In this document: positions 23,621 to 34,007 of the stretch, piece by piece
Layout of the letters: the number at the start of each line of letters is the position of its first letter
How positions within the stretch are numbered: position 1 is the first letter of the stretch
Origin: Scalesia atractyloides
Lineage: Eukaryota; Streptophyta; Magnoliopsida; Asterales; Asteraceae
Direction of reading: 5' to 3'
DNA length: 64,000 nucleotides
Assembly (NCBI GenBank): GCA_947069175.1
Contig: CAMTDV010000022.1
Coordinates: 33,853,476-33,917,475, forward strand
The notes under the pieces: generated by a model
Databases searched by the model: none
Told to the model about the DNA's origin: nothing
What the model saw: only the letters and a program-made list of their open reading frames with translations
Position numbers and translations under genes: made by a program

Positions 23621-24171
23621 TGTTGATGCACTTTTGTGTCTGTCGCTTGTTCTTAGTTACGTATGTAATTGTCGGTCTTTTGTTTGTTGTGTCTGTATAA
23701 GTTTGGTCATGTCGACCAAATTAAGATATCCTTTTATCTTGGTTTCGTACGACATCTTAGTTAGTCTGTGTTAAACGGGTGCATGTGTGCATACCGTTGA
23801 GTCTTGTGTACGTCATTGCTTCGTACAAAATTGGTTGCTTCATACGAAATTGGTTGCTTCATACAAAATTGGTTGCTTCGTACAAAACCAGTTGCTCCGT
23901 ACGAACCAATTTCGTACGGATGACCAACATGGACACTAATAAGCAGACATGCACCTCTCAGTCAGTGTTGGTCCAGTGAGCCTTGCGAGAGAACCTTTGA
24001 GTGGAGACCAGAGGTTAGTTGTGCGAGACAAGACCAGACGTGTGTGAGCACTAGAGAGATAAAGCAGTATATTCAAGAGTCAATGTATTGGTTGCATACA
24101 CACTTGGATTCCGCCCTCGTGTGTGTGTATATGAACAAGGAATAGGTTTGACATCTTCAGGTGGACCTACA
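23621..24171 (+). repeat. Copia-2 5' LTR (551 bp)
   Basis: Begins TGTTGATGCACTTTTG, ends GGTGGACCTACA. It lacks about 73 bp present in the 3' LTR (around 31725-31800). Its TATA region reads CACTAATAAGC where the 3' LTR has CACTATATAAGC. Four to five CGTACGAA-type palindromes lie at 23820-23920. Confidence 0.88.
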
Positions 24172-24173
24172 AG

Positions 24174-24185
24174 TGGTGTCAGAGC
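24174..24185 (+). promoter_or_regulatory. Primer-binding site of Copia-2
   Basis: TGGTGTCAGAGC, one mismatch from the tRNA-iMet complement, directly after the LTR. Confidence 0.85.
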
Positions 24186-24739
24186 TTTGGCTCTTTCCTT
24201 GTTCAAAACTAAGCTTAGTGTTGTGTTTGAGCTAGTTTGAAGGTTTCTTGAAGTGTTCTTGAACTCCCAGCTGAAAACTTAAGTTTTGAATAGATAACTA
24301 ACTTAAAACTTGGTTAAAATCTGTTATATCCAGAAAGTTTTCATTAAAATTTTCTTTTGTTTTGTGCAAGTTGAACACATTTGTAGAAGAAATTCACCAG
24401 AAAACTCATCCGCACGAAGTTTTCGTACAAAGGAACTCATCCGTACGAAGTTTTCGCACGAAGAGACTCATCTGTACGAAGTTGATTCTTACGAAGGAAC
24501 TCATCCATACCAAGTTTTCGTACGAAGGAACTCATCCGTACGAAGTTGATTCGTATGAAGGAACTCATCCGTACGAAATTAGTTCGTACGAATAATCTTC
24601 GTTATTGTTTGTTTTTCGTACTTCAGATTTTCAAAGCTCTGTGCTTTTCAAATATTTTCAAAATTGTGAACTTTTAAAAGGTAATTGGTATTTTTAAACC
24701 TTAAACCTTTAAAATTTTCATAAATCAAGAAAATACAAA
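24186..24739 (+). other. Copia-2 leader with a TTCGTACGAA-type repeat array
   Basis: Between 24410 and 24600 the phrase AACTCATCCGTACGAAGTTTTCG and variants repeat about seven times, giving one near-palindrome every 25-30 bases. Frames over this array (24310-24595) are a by-product of the repeat. Gag starts at 24740. Confidence 0.75.
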
Positions 24740-26575
24740 ATGAGTACAAATCCTTGGGATTGGGAGTGTACTACAAGTCAGGAAACTACCTCATGGGCCA
24801 AATCAATGATACCTCCAAATGTGTTTACTGCTGGTCAATGGGCTTTTGTTACAAATCAGAACCAAAGCGTTCAAAACCTCCTACTTAGCGAAAGTGAAAC
24901 TGGGAGCAACAACCGTCCACAAAAACTAAATCACATGAACGATTATTCTTCATGGAACAATCGTTTTCATACATATATTCTTGGTCAGAATACAGAATTG
25001 TGGACATGTTTTGTTTCTCCAAACAGAGAATCTGTCGAAGACGTCGTATCAAATTCTGAATCATTAGCTGAATTAGATGAGAATGATAAAAGTGCCTATG
25101 ATCTTGAAAAGAAGGCCTTTTCTATTCTTACGCAAGCACTTCACAGAGACATTTATCATCAATTCATGCATTGTACATCTACGAAGAGTTTATGGGACGC
25201 TTTAAAAATAAGAGGAGAAGGAAACGCAGCAACAAGGAAAGTTAGACATGATCTTTTAAAGAAGGAATTTGAAGGATTTCATTTTATGGAAAATGAAACA
25301 TTAAATGATATGACAACTCGTTTCTATCATTTGATGAGTGAGATGCACTCATACAAGGTTCTTGTGTCACAATAGGAGATTGTTACACGTTTTGCTGATG
25401 CCTTACCACCTAAGTGGAATCAATTTATAGAATTGTTAAAACATACAGGTGTGATGGATGTGATCAGCATTTACGAATTTATTCAGAAACTTGAAATAAA
25501 GATGAAGAAGAAATTCGCAAAGCTAAACGATTTCCAGTTCAGCAAAATCCAGAAATGTATTTTGGTGGCATTAAACCGAGTACAGGTGCAGTTCATCAAC
25601 CAAAACTTCAAACAACTTTCGTGTCAAATACAGTTCCTTTTTGGGAATGTCTAGTGAAATCTGATCAGTCTGTTGGAACAAGTGCTCAAACTTATGAACA
25701 AACTTTTAATCCAAAGGCTTTTCTTCCTCAACCTCAAGTTGCTACACCTCAAGTTCAACAACAAGCTTCTATGGTACAAATTCTCAACCTTCAACTTCAA
25801 ACACTGTCAGATTAGATACATCAAACCTTTCCAAGGTAAGTGTGGAAGTTGCATGGGAACATATGGAGCTTCTGTACACATTGGTGAGTTCTTACTATGG
25901 ATTAGTAGCTGGTAATATTGGTAATGTCAACTTAACCAGTGAAAACTATGCGCAAATTGATAAGGAAGAGATGGAGTTAATTGATATCAAATGGGCGTTC
26001 GCAAGTGCAGTTCGTAAAGCAAAATATTTTGTGGAAAGAACCGGAAGTACTAATCTGGAAAGTAACAAGGATACTCTATATGGTTTTGACAAAAGAAAAG
26101 TTACTTGTTTCAACTGCAGGGGAAACATGGCATTTTAAATGAGAATGCACGAAGCCTCCACAGCAAGGGAATCAATATCCTTTTACTAGAAATCAAGCCG
26201 CTAACAATGAAAGAGCAATGGTTCCCGCAAACAATTCCAACCGAGCATTAGTGGTTCAAGCTGACGAACACTGTGATTGGTAAATTCAATTAGGAAACAT
26301 CGGTGGAGGAGGAACTGCATTATATTCTGAAGTTGCAAAGAACAGTAACGATGGAGAATCTTCCAGAAATAACAACAGTTCAGGGGACAGCAGCAATTCA
26401 AATGAAGCAGAATCGACTTCTAATGGAGAACAATCTGAAGATGAGATTATCACGGAAACTGAATCAACAAATAACAGAGAAGAAGATTCAGAGCATGAAA
26501 CTGAAGAACCATCTGATGAATTTTCCAAGCACTTGCTTCAATACCAAAAAGAAGAAAGAAGCACTTGCTTCTTGA
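24740..26575 (+). pseudogene. Copia-2 gag, N-terminal part
   Basis: Starts MSTNPWDWECTTSQ and includes RPQKLNHMNDYSSWNN, LTQALHRDIYHQFMHC and GEGNAATRKVRHD (open to a stop at 25375). It then continues in other frames through DALPPKW, MYFGGIKPSTGAVHQ and QIDKEEMELIDIKWAF to the first zinc knuckle near 26107. That knuckle is broken by a 1-nt shift and a stop (CFNC survives, the GH...C part is shifted). An acidic Ser/Glu/Asn segment runs to about 26575, where the sequence changes character. It matches Copia-1 gag block for block. Confidence 0.85.
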
Positions 26576-27190
26576 GCTGGTACAACAACTCCAGCTAGAA
26601 GGATGAGCTGATTAATTAGAAGGCATGGCCAAGGGTACTACAAGCTGAACCCCAGTCCCAAGCTATAGGACGACAAATGAATTAGGCGCTGACTCCAAGA
26701 CTGAGACTATAGGCTTTGAGTCATCAGTTTGATCTCCTAGACGAGAGGGTATAGACCCGAAAGCACCTTCACTGGCCATGGACTACTCAATCGGACAACC
26801 GCTTCACTACTTCCAAGACTGAAAATCCAATGATAGAAGAATCGACTGCAGCAAAACTTCCTAAACTAGACTAGAATCATCTTTCCTAGCTGTCAAGGAT
26901 GAGTTCGATGCATTAGGTTCTTCGATTTCTTCGGAGGGAGCGGGAAAGCTACAGTAATTCTTTGTCAATAGCCCACCCTTTCTTGGAACCTTGTCAATGA
27001 TCGAACTTCAATCTAAGATATGAACTGAGTAACTGAGAACAAAGGAGAGGGCGTCGTAACTGAGAGGGCGTCGCCTCAAATCAAATCAAATTTCTCAACT
27101 CTACAACCGCTCAGGTCACACTGTATATGGGTACTCTTTACGGCAATCAGATCTTCGACACTTCGTGCAGCTTTCATGACACGCTTGGAT
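26576..27190. other. Foreign insert of about 620 bp inside Copia-2 gag (possible organellar DNA)
   Basis: Gag homology with Copia-1 stops near 26575 and resumes near 27190 (SSQVSLNKPTV aligned with SSKQVNSEPPTV). The intervening DNA has no gag-like frame, has visibly higher G+C than its flanks, and shows none of the repeat or palindrome features of the element. Its balanced composition recalls plant mitochondrial noncoding DNA, but I could not match it to a known gene, so the origin is a guess. Confidence 0.5.
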
Positions 27191-28345
27191 TGTCAATCCA
27201 GTCAGGTAAGTCTCAATAAACCTACTGTGTCTAAGTGTTTTAAATGTATATTTTTAAAAGGTGAATACTTAGAACAGGAAGGTAAATTTGATCACATAAA
27301 GAAACATCATCAGAGCTTGATTGTGGATCTAACCAAATGCACTGAGGCAAACACAGCTCTTAAGAAAAAGGAAAAAGAATTTAAAACAACAATTGAAACC
27401 TTAAAGAAAGATGTTTCTGAATTGTCAAAGAATGTTTTAAGAAAACAAACATCCATTAACAATTACATTAACATGCTTGAAGAATCAAAAAAGGAGCTAG
27501 CCTGTGCGAAGTGTGAACATGACGCAATCAAACTCAAGTTGGACAGTTATTCCAACTCAAGATATGTTTTGGATCACATCATCGAAGCTCAAAAGAAGAA
27601 AGGTGATGTGAAATGCATAGGTTATCAGGCTTGTCCTCCTCCGGTTAGACACAATTACTCCAAAATGCCAGTTGATGAGGATATGCCACATTTTGAACCC
27701 ACTGTTCCATTAGACCTAGATGAGTTTAAACCTGGTCTAGGATTCACAAAGGGCACATCTTCAAGTCAAATCCAACCGGATAACGTCAATGACTCAAAGT
27801 CTAAGAATAATCAAAATTCTCCCATCATTGAGGATTATGATAGTTCAGATGACGAGTCGGCTGAGGTTAAATCGAAACAGTCAAATATGGTAACAAAAGA
27901 GGAAAATATACCTCTCAAAAATCACATTCTATGTGATCCTTCAAAGAAACCGTGTGTGATTGCCAATGTCAAGAATGTTAAAGCTCATATTGAAACCTGT
28001 GAAAGCATGAATTTGCTTTGTACGTTGATTGGTTCTAACAAAGTTTTCTCAAACAAAGAATTTCCCATAAAAAATGTCAATCAATCCTTGATTGATAAAG
28101 TTTTTGAAGATTATACTAGTAAGTGTTTGGGAAATTCAAGCCCGAAAGTTGTAATAACTAAGAGTGCCCCTATCCCAAAAACTAAAAATAGAAATAAAAA
28201 CAGAAATCAAAAGTGGAAATCTCAAAACAATCAATGGAAGCAAAATCATGCTAATCAAGGAAAAGAAAAGGGCAAACCAAACCAAAACAAGAAGAAGTTC
28301 CCAAAGGTGAACTTCGTGAAATCCAGAGGGACTAATAAAATTTAA
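27191..28345 (+). pseudogene. Copia-2 gag, coiled-coil C-terminal half
   Basis: Open for about 385 codons. A coiled coil (roughly 27290-27600; KEKEFKTTIETLKKDVSEL and following heptads) is followed by YVLDHIIEAQKKKGDVKC, YQACPPPVRHNY, MPHFEPTVPLDLDEFKPGLG, an acidic segment, and a Lys/Asn/Gln-rich basic tail. The block MPHFEPTVPLDLDEF is the point at which Gypsy-1 split the homologous Copia-1 gag. This is the longest intact gag segment in the window. Confidence 0.85.
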
Positions 28346-28950
28346 TCTTTTGTAAACAAGTCCACACCGATTTTGTTAAACAAAGAAAAATTTTAAAGTA
28401 AAACAGTCAGAACAACCACACACAACACACACATTGTTGTGGTGAAGGACCACGTACCTCAAGATCACGAAGTTCATCATCAAGATGTCAATTTCATCAT
28501 ACTCTGAGGTTTGTTGAGCGAAGATCATGTTTTGAGTGTGGTAAGTATGGACACATTATCAAAAATTGTCCATATCTTACAAATGGAAAAGCAAAGATCG
28601 ATGCACCCCATGGTAAACGTTACCATACAAAATCTATTTCACCAAAATAGGACCCTCGTCTTGTTAAACAAAGAAAAATGAAACAGAGAAAGAAACAACA
28701 AAAGGTGGTTGAAAAGGATTTGAAACCAAAGGTGTCCAAACAAAAACTGATATTAAAACTGAAAAGCAAAAACAGATTTGGAAACCAAAACCAAACATTG
28801 TTTCAGGGGGAGCACAATCCATTCCAAATGATCAGAAAAATAAGGTATCAATTGTCGATGATGTCGGACGACCCAAGTCAACAATGACTTGGGTCCCCAC
28901 CTCCAACTAATCTTTGATGAGTGTGCAGGATGTTCTAGGAGGAACTATTG
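28346..28950 (+). pseudogene. Copia-2 gag tail with second zinc knuckle
   Basis: CFECGKYGHIIKNC at 28528-28569 is a complete C-x2-C-x4-H-x4-C knuckle, counterpart of the degenerate one near 9960 in Copia-1. Lys-rich frames follow (28678-28887). Stops before and after make it non-functional. Confidence 0.75.
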
Positions 28951-29545
28951 ATAATTTTAGGATTGTTGATAGGGGAGCATCCAGGCACAAGATAGGTGAC
29001 ATACGACTCCAAAATATTGTTATATCCAGGAGTTGTTTCCTTTGTTGGAGAAATGAAAGGATAAAATTGAAAACTTCGACAATATGAAAAACAACTAACA
29101 ATTTGTTTGTTTAAGGCTTGTATCAGATTCCACATGATAGATTAAATAGAAATGTATGCGCCTGCAGCACGATGGAATATTATCAAAGATTCATATCTTA
29201 TATCTTCCATAAGAAAGAAAAAGCTTACAAGATGATCGTGTAGTATACATTTCTCCAAGGGTGTGATTGAAGAAAATGTGTTTGTTTGAACAAACCTACT
29301 GGGTGTGCGGATGCCTTGGCATGGTTTGAACGACCGCACACTACTTCTCAAGGAGAAAGACAAAGACCTTTGCTCTCCAGACCAAACACATTGATACAAC
29401 ACCTCACACGTGATTGTTTCTATATGAAACGTATCAATGTTGTTGATTCACACCGATTACCAACATGCCAGCTCTTTTCTTCAAAATTTTGATAAATCAT
29501 TTTTATTAAAATTAATTTTGGTAAACGGCATCAAGGTAAAACATG
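28951..29545 (+). pseudogene. Copia-2 pol scar: protease remnant joined to RNase H end
   Basis: 28962-29000 reads IVDRGASRHKIGD, a protease active-site block with the catalytic DSG changed to DRG. By 29425 the sequence reads DCFYMKRINVVDSHRLPTCQL, aligned with the end of Copia-1 RNase H (DCYEKRLIDVV...ADLFTKAF), then VNGIKVKHE. Integrase, RT and most of RNase H (over 3 kb) are missing between them. The 29140-29420 stretch is unassigned. Confidence 0.7.
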
Positions 29546-31248
29546 AGCTAATCCACATCGGTAAATCGTTTTTCTAAATAGTTTTCTTCAAAGACAATCC
29601 AAAAAGGTATATTTAATGTTTAAATTTACTTTTTGCATTGTAGGGGGAGTAAATTCCAATCAGAAAAATATAAAAACATGAGAAAAACAAAAATGAGTTT
29701 CCTGGCGAGAAAAAGAGAAAACGATAGCAAATTAGTGGTCTGTCAAAACGTCTTTGAACTTAAAATGAAAAATGATAAGTAGCTCTATATTCAATGTATC
29801 GGTAGGCTCACAATCATTTCAAAGTGTGCACAAGGTGATATAAACATAACCGACAAAAGATCAGGTGGGAACCATTCATTGACATATGGCCTTGGTACCG
29901 AAATTTCGTTTGATAGTATGCCGAGGTTCTGAGATATACGGTCTTTATGCTGACTTATCATCTGGGTATCATGGTTGAATCTTCTATCCGAAAAATAATG
30001 GTGACGCAAGTCTAGAACTTCCATGATATCATACATACGTGTACATACTACATACGACCATTCTGTCGGTATGATGGTACTAACCTGTTCACGGACTTAC
30101 TCCTGTGCCCTGCATGCATATGAAAATCAAGTTCTCATCAATAAGTGACTAAATCACAAAGGGCTTGTTTCAATCAAATAAGTGAGTATCTCACATCATA
30201 TATACGTCAAAACAGATGATAAAGCAGTATACTCACCGGTAAGATTTTCTCTCGTCCATATCTTGATACGGAATGTGTCGTGAAGTGGATGAACACCGGT
30301 TGATAAGTATAAATCATACATTAATCATATCCCCTAACCACGATTACATCTGATAAGTTGAGTTTACGTGGACAACAATACCGATAATTGTTATAGGATA
30401 CTTATCTTAATACTATCTAATCGAACAACAAGTGTGTTTTGACAGAACCGTATACTAATATGATTCTCTTACCCTCGAAATTCGCAAAAAGAATGTCTGT
30501 AACTATTTATTTAATGCTTTCCATCCTTACCTTTAAAATTTGCAAAATATCAAAAAGATTTTACTTCTAGTTTATTTTTGGTTGACCGATGTTGGAACTC
30601 AAAGTCTTTTCTACCTGAAATCTTGATTGTAAGCCAGAAAACAACTACATCTTCATAAATGGTCGAAGTTGACAAGCTTTAAAGTTTAACAATTTAAAAT
30701 TAAACGATCTTAAAAACTTTTAAAGTATTGTCAGTTGGTAGTTGAAAGAGAATTAGTCTCATGTGTGTCTTTTGCTAATTCTGTTAAAGATCAATCCTTC
30801 ATGAAATTTTAAAACACAAATTAAAAATTCCTCAAAAAGGTTGATTACATCCCTACAGTTGTTCTCATTACGTGTTTAGCTTTGTGGTATGTACAGATGG
30901 AATATCAAGCAAGCTAAAAGTCAAAGAAACGAGTCTGAAAAAATACACTTGCGGGAGAAAAGACACAACATGACTGCAAGCTGTGAATCAAGATGATCAA
31001 TCTTCATAGCTGACCACTTTTTAACACCACCAGATACATTCAAGGGGGAATTTGCTGATGAACTTCCTAACTATGACATGTGAAGACATTTGAAGATCTG
31101 ACAGTATGAAGAACGAACCATCACGAGCAACATCCAAGGGGGAGTTTGACTCAATTTGGTTCAGTACAAGTCAGATCTGTTTTCACGCCAGAAGCTCATA
31201 ATCTGAAGCAGGCAATTCGAAGTAAAGATTTAAGAACAAGCAACATCG
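29546..31248 (+). other. Copia-2 long 3' noncoding region
   Basis: Closely matches the Copia-1 3' region in the element sense (from GTATCGGTAGGCTCACAAT near 29798 to CATACGTGTACATACTAC near 30040). Contains CGAAATTTCG at 29899-29908 and an antisense 81-codon frame (30036-29791, MYDIMEVLDLRHHY). The first polypurine tract is at about 29642. Confidence 0.75.
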
Positions 31249-31259
31249 AAGGGGGACTT
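31041..31259 (+). promoter_or_regulatory. Three polypurine tracts before Copia-2 3' LTR
   Basis: CAAGGGGGAATTTGCTGATG (near 31043), CCAAGGGGGAGTTTGACTC (near 31134) and GAAGGGGGACTTTG at 31249-31260 recur at about 90-115 base spacing. The last abuts the LTR and should prime plus-strand synthesis. Confidence 0.8.
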
Positions 31260-31883
31260 TGTTGATGCACTTTTGTGTCTGTCGCTTGTTCTTAGTTACG
31301 TATATAATTGTTCGGTCTTTGTTTGTTGTGTCTATATAAGTTTGGTCATATCGACAAAATCAAGATATCCTTATATCTTGGTTTTGTATGACATCTTAGT
31401 TAGTCTGTGTTAAACGGGTGCATGTGTGCATACCGTTGAGTCTTGTGTACGTCATTGCTTCGTACGAAATTGGTTGCTTCGTTCGAAATTGGTTGCTTCG
31501 TACGGAATTGGTTGCTTCGTACGAAACAGTTGCTCCGTACGAACCAATTTCGTACGGATGACCAGCATGGACACTATATAAGCAGACATGCACCTCTCAG
31601 TCAGTGTTGGTCCAGTTAGCCTTGAGAGAGAACCTTTGAGTGGAGACCAGAGGTTAGTTGTGCGAGACAAGACTAGATGTTTGTGATCACTAGAGAGATA
31701 AAGCAGTTTATTCAAGAGTCTATGTACCGAGTCTCTTTTCATATCAATGTAGTGAACATTTGAAGATACATCTTTATTATATTGATTGTGCTCTTGCTTT
31801 GGTTGCATACACACTTGGATTCCGCACTCGTGTGTGTGTTATATGAACATGGAATAGGTTTGACATCCTCAGGTGGACCTAAA
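31260..31883 (+). repeat. Copia-2 3' LTR (624 bp)
   Basis: Begins TGTTGATGCAC and ends CCTAAA (a C-to-A change in the terminal CCTACA). Contains TATATAA at 31575-31581 and four to five CGTACGAA-type palindromes at 31458-31555. GTATT follows. Confidence 0.88.
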
Positions 31884-32322
31884 GTATTTTCACTTCAACA
31901 TCTTTCTTACCAACTCTGACAACAGATTCGATCGCTCGTGGATTTGGTTCAAACTTTGTAGAATTCCAGATTCTTTATATATATGACCTATATGCTTTGT
32001 GTTTATGAGTTAACGCCTTCTTTATTGGTATACGATTCATAAACTTCAAGATTTCTCTGAAAGGAGCCATTTGCGGTATCTTATCATCAATAACACAACA
32101 TGTATTATGTACCAGTTCAAATATGATTTCTTTTCCTTCAAAAAATAAAACACTTAGAATATTTTCAAAAAATATCAAAAATCTTATTTGCGAAGTGGAG
32201 TTTAGAGTGAAGTGGACAAAATTCTCTTCGTACGAAGGGGAATAACATTTTTGCCAGACAAAAATCAAATCCACTTCATGCGAAGCTAGACTAAACAAAT
32301 AAAACCATTTCACTTCGTGCAA
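31884..32322 (-). pseudogene. N-terminal part of env-position ORF (Copia-4)
   Basis: The conserved part starts near 32125 and reads VIDDKIPQMAPFREILKFMN then RIPIKKALTHKHKAYRSYI. An in-frame TAA at 31975-31977 follows, then the same frame continues IWNSTKFEPNPRAIESVV and VGKKDVEVKI. A 1-nt shift at the Copia-2 insertion site separates it from NTEELIRRVF at 23620. The true start is uncertain: the frame is open back to an ATG at 32322, but that stretch runs through the palindrome array, so a start nearer 32150 is more likely. Confidence 0.6.
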
Positions 32323-32870
32323 AGTGAATTATTCACTTTGTACAAAGTGAGTCCCACTTCGTTCGAAACCAGTTTTAACCAAGATTTTGAATTTGAACGT
32401 TTTTTATGAAATGAAAGATTCTAATGGCATCTATCAATGCTGATTTACACATATCTATTTCCAATTTCACTTTTTACCGGCTAGATTTCCCTAGATCTAC
32501 ATTTAAAGTTCAATATTACCGAAATCGGTCAATTTACGGCCCAAAACGTGTCTTTTTACCTTCACCATTACAAGAGGTGTGTAAATCAACCTTCCCAATG
32601 TAATTTTTTTAGCAATTCGACTTAGATCGCACAAAAAATTTGGATCACACAAAGGTCCCTCAGATCGCACAAAGAAAATAGTAACAGTGAAATAAATCAG
32701 TTCGTGCGATCTGATTCCTTATTTAGTGCATAGGTTCACTTCGTGCTATCAGTTCGTGCGATTTGATTCCTTATTTAGGTTCACTTCGTATGAAGTGATT
32801 CACTTCGTGCAAAGTGTTTCATTTCGTGCGATGTAGATCCATTTTGTGCTAAGTGACCATAAAACTTCAA
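32220..32870. repeat. Array of imperfect CACTTCGTRCGAAGTG palindromes upstream of the env-position ORF
   Basis: About 15 variants of a 16-bp palindrome (for example CACTTTGTACAAAGTG near 32331 and CACTTCGTATGAAGTG near 32788) lie in two clusters, 32220-32370 and 32700-32860. Similar motifs occur in the Copia-4 5' LTR (61945-62000). The array lies immediately before the start of the ORF on the minus strand. Confidence 0.75.
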
Positions 32871-34007
32871 AATTTTCAAAAATTTCAAAATTTTCAAAAT
32901 TTTCAAACATTTTATTAGTTTTAATGACCCACTCAGTTGACCAAGTCCAAGTTAATGACCCTAGTTAACCGATTTGGCTACCAAGTCCAAGTTAATAACC
33001 TTTGTTGAACACTTTATGAACAAACTGATGTTTTCAGGCAATTTTAAGTTTTAAATTAATGAACTTTTAATCATTTCAAAATATTTTCTCATTTAAGATT
33101 AGCTCCCAACCCATTGTCCTCTAGATTTTTTTCAGCATATAACATCTCTGGATTTTGAAGATCCGCTTTCCATCATCGTTAGTCGAAACTAAGATAGAAA
33201 CAAAACCTTTTTGATTTTTCAAAAATTTATGCTAAAATACACTGAAAATCTTTTTGGGTTTTTCTGAAATTAAATGCAACGACTATATACAAACATATTT
33301 ACAGACATTTTTTTGTGACTTTGTGTTAGAGGATCATATTAGTTTTTGAACAAATCACTAGTACCGTTGATCTTGATAAAACTTTATGTTTTAAACAAAT
33401 TCACTTAGATTGTCAGTATACTGATCCACTTAAACCTCTACACATTTCTCAATTACTCCGAGATACGTTAAATAAATGTCTTAGAACTTGACTTAACAGT
33501 GTTTCCCACCTCAGAATATACTCCTGTATCAAGATACCTGGATTTCATCTTACAAGTGAATATATCTAACTAATATCTGTATCTGGATTGTGCAAGACCT
33601 TGAGAGCTCAGGTTAGTACCACCATACAGACAAAGAGATGAAGGCTCATCTAAAAGTGATGTCCCAATTTGGAACTGCAATTGTTAGATCTTTCGATACT
33701 ATCAATTTTATGTAGTTTCTAGGTTTAAAAGCAAACGTATTCTACAAGTTCTAGGCCATTGCTAACACAAAATCAGAAGAACTTATACAATACCCCAGAT
33801 ATCAATTATCTATAAAGATCTAGTATCTCAGAATCCGGCAATCTCTCAAACGAAATTTCGGTGTACTAAGACCATATATCCGAGAGATGTTTATATCTCA
33901 GAAACAATCTACTGAATGTGCAAAGCCTACTGGCACATCATCAGTGACACCTGTTTGAACATTTTGACACTACAATTCTTAGCATACTATGATAGTCTAC
34001 TGACGTA
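32871..34007 (-). other. Copia-4 3' noncoding region (left of Copia-3)
   Basis: Shares with Copia-1 and Copia-2 the phrases TTAGTACCA..GTAC-AGACAAAGAGA (near 33615) and CAAACGAAATTTCGGT (33848-33863). AT-rich TTTTCAAAATTTT repeats occupy 32875-32915. No coding frame. It continues across Copia-3 at 43536. Confidence 0.65.

Larger units (their letters stand above)
23621..31883 (+). mobile_element. Copia-2: plus-strand Copia element lacking most of pol
   Basis: LTRs 23621-24171 and 31260-31883 (TGTTGATGCAC...CCTACA) are flanked by GTATT at 23616-23620 and 31884-31888, a perfect 5-bp duplication. It is inserted in the env-position ORF of Copia-4 in opposite orientation and belongs to the same broad family as Copia-1. 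Gag is long, but protease is only a scar and IN-RT are gone. About 620 bp of foreign-looking DNA sits inside gag. Confidence 0.88.
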
